A stretch of DNA of 6,544 bases from DATDCV01 sp036524155. GTDB taxonomy: Bacteria; Verrucomicrobiota; Verrucomicrobiia; Limisphaerales; UBA8199. Location: NCBI GenBank assembly GCA_036524155.1, contig DATDCV010000623.1:1-6544 (forward strand), in the 5' to 3' direction. The position numbers were made by a program, and so were the translations under genes. This document shows positions 6,004 through 6,544 of the stretch, piece after piece; positions within the stretch are counted from its first letter, which is position 1; each line of letters opens with the position of its first letter. The notes below the pieces were generated by a model. The model had not been told where the DNA came from. It made no database searches and worked only from the letters and a program-made list of their open reading frames with translations.

Positions 6004-6519
6004 ATGCACGCCTCTTACACTCTACGATCTGCAATCCGCACCGCCACGTTTGGCCTCGCGCTCCTGGCTGTGGGGTTGGGCCCGCTCCACGCCGCCGATA
6101 AACCCATCCGCCTCAAACTCGGCACCATCGCGCCGGCAGGCACCTCCTACCACAAAGCCTTGCAGGCCATGGGCGAGAAATGGCGCAAACTCTCGAACGG
6201 TTCAATCCAACTCACCATCTTTGCCGGCGGCACCCAGGGCTCCGAAGCCGACATGGTCGGCCTGATGCAAACCGGGAACCTCGATGCCGCTCTCGTCACC
6301 ACCGCGGGTCTCTCCGAAATTGACCCCGGCGCGCTCGCCCTCGAAGTCATGCCCATGTTCTTCAGCAACCTTGACAATGGGCACTGTTTAAAGATATCTG
6401 CAAAAGTCACCCAGTTAGCCTTCTCTTCTATAATTTTAACTATACTTTTCACTTCTTTTAATTGGTTATTAAACCCTATTAAGTATTCTCTCCTTTTAAG
6501 AAAAGGTATCTGTCACTAG
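6004..6519 (+). CDS. TRAP transporter solute-binding protein (DctP/TatP family), truncated and fused to foreign sequence
   Basis: The first 124 codons (to 6375) encode the N-terminal lobe of a DctP-family periplasmic binding protein, the P component of a TRAP importer. A signal peptide spans residues 1-30 (MHASYTLRSA..., cleavage after L-H-A). The mature start IRLKLGTIAPAGTSYHKAL is the classic first strand and P-x-G-T loop of the family. Then come IQLTIFAGGTQGSEADMV (68-85), LMQTGNLDAALVTTAGLSEI and LEVMPMFFSNLD (113-124). Family members are about 320-340 residues, so roughly two thirds is missing, including the arginine region that usually contacts a carboxylate. From codon 125 the frame continues for 46 codons of AT-rich sequence unlike any DctP protein and stops at 6519; this tail is not regarded as native. 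The gene follows tatT by 28 bases on the same strand, probably in one transcript, with TRAP membrane subunits expected further on. No clear ribosome binding site is seen before the ATG. The ligand cannot be predicted. Confidence 0.88.
   Translation: MHASYTLRSAIRTATFGLALLAVGLGPLHAADKPIRLKLGTIAPAGTSYHKALQAMGEKWRKLSNGSIQLTIFAGGTQGSEADMVGLMQTGNLDAALVTTAGLSEIDPGALALEVMPMFFSNLDNGHCLKISAKVTQLAFSSIILTILFTSFNWLLNPIKYSLLLRKGICH
6378..6479 (-). CDS. N-terminal fragment of an unrecognised low-GC gene (tentative)
   Basis: On the minus strand an open frame reads GFNNQLKEVKSIVKIIEEK, then ANWVTFADIFKQCP up to the junction near 6378. The Lys/Glu/Ile-rich composition looks like protein from a low-GC bacterium, unlike the Ala/Pro/Arg-rich proteins of the rest of the window. 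A strong AAGGAG lies at 6495-6490. The codon at the expected distance after it is ATA (6479-6477), in frame. If that were an ATG changed by one base, it would be a normal start; otherwise the first usable start is the GTG at 6452. The frame carries on past the junction into antisense DctP sequence, which is not meaningful. I do not recognise the family. Confidence 0.28.
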
Positions 6520-6543
6520 CTTCAAAATTTCAACTGGGAATGG
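6496..6543 (-). CDS. C-terminal tail of an unidentified upstream low-GC gene (tentative)
   Basis: Minus-strand codons from the window edge read PFPVEILKLVTDTFS and end at a TAA (6498-6496), immediately followed by the AAGGAG that seems to serve the next frame. Tail, stop, ribosome binding site and next gene in quick succession is ordinary operon structure in Firmicutes-like genomes. At 15 codons the reading is only suggestive, and no product can be named. Confidence 0.17.
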   Translation of the reverse strand, partial: PFPVEILKLVTDTFS

Positions 6544-6544
6544 G

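Larger units (their letters stand above)
6376..6544. other. AT-rich foreign segment at the right end, with a sharp junction inside the DctP gene
   Basis: GC content falls from about 65% in 6301-6360 to about 32% in 6381-6544 (hand count). The change is abrupt, within roughly ten bases around 6375-6385, in the middle of a conserved protein. The hexamer AATGGG occurs at 6376-6381 and again at the last six bases, 6539-6544. This could be a short target duplication or chance. No terminal inverted repeats or transposase are recognisable in the part visible. The minus strand has the look of low-GC coding DNA: two short frames and a strong AAGGAG between them. Candidates are an assembly chimera with a low-GC genome, the edge of an insertion element, or a real recombination junction. 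Confidence 0.75.

Noticed and set aside
6382..6519. Plus-strand tail of the DctP frame read as a membrane segment (hydrophobic FSSIILTILFTSF)
   Set aside because: The hydrophobicity is a by-product of reading AT-rich sequence antisense to a Lys/Glu/Ile-rich frame. Nothing suggests a genuine membrane-anchored fusion.
1..6544. CRISPR arrays, tRNA or rRNA genes, recognisable insertion sequences, integrases or phage genes
   Set aside because: No regularly spaced repeats, tRNA-like cloverleaf, rRNA sequence or transposase motifs were found on either strand by reading.

Overview
The window is high-GC DNA up to about position 6375. It carries four protein-coding regions of clearly environmental-bacterial type, followed by an abrupt change to AT-rich sequence (about 32% GC by hand count, against about 65% just before). 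The gene content suggests a member of the Planctomycetes-Verrucomicrobia-Chlamydiae superphylum, most likely Verrucomicrobiota: a Tat-exported, multi-domain GH116 glycosidase carrying a GH32-associated type of beta-sandwich, an exported discoidin-like protein, and a PhnB-like VOC protein. This assignment comes from protein character only and was not tested by any search.

Layout. Positions 1-291 (minus) hold the 5' end of an exported protein with a discoidin-like beta-sandwich; the gene runs off the left edge. Positions 292-454 are a divergent intergenic region with overlapping inverted repeats. Positions 455-907 (plus) encode a small VOC/PhnB-like protein. Positions 908-1120 contain no intact gene, but hold a short relic of a second VOC gene (988-1032) and a few hairpins. 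Positions 1121-4837 (minus) encode a very large GH116 glycoside hydrolase with both expected catalytic carboxylates and a roughly 340-residue nested insertion. Positions 4838-5015 are a second divergent promoter region. Positions 5016-5975 and from 6004 (plus) form a TRAP-type uptake operon start: the T-component lipoprotein (TatT) and then the periplasmic solute-binding P component (DctP/TatP family). The P gene is cut after about 124 codons, at position 6375, by the AT-rich segment.

How the genes fit together. TatT and the DctP-like protein are known partners in TRAP importers. The Q/M membrane subunits would be expected next but are not in the window. The GH116 enzyme is divergently transcribed from this operon and could work in the same nutrient-acquisition programme, but nothing in the sequence proves a shared substrate. 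The right end (6376-6544) looks like a fragment of a different, low-GC genome or element that breaks a coding frame on each strand. An assembly chimera is the simplest explanation, with a mobile-element or other insertion junction as the alternative.

I do not see a clear new defence, RNA or CRISPR system. The most interesting items are the doubly nested domain architecture of the GH116 protein, the right-end junction, and the VOC gene relic.
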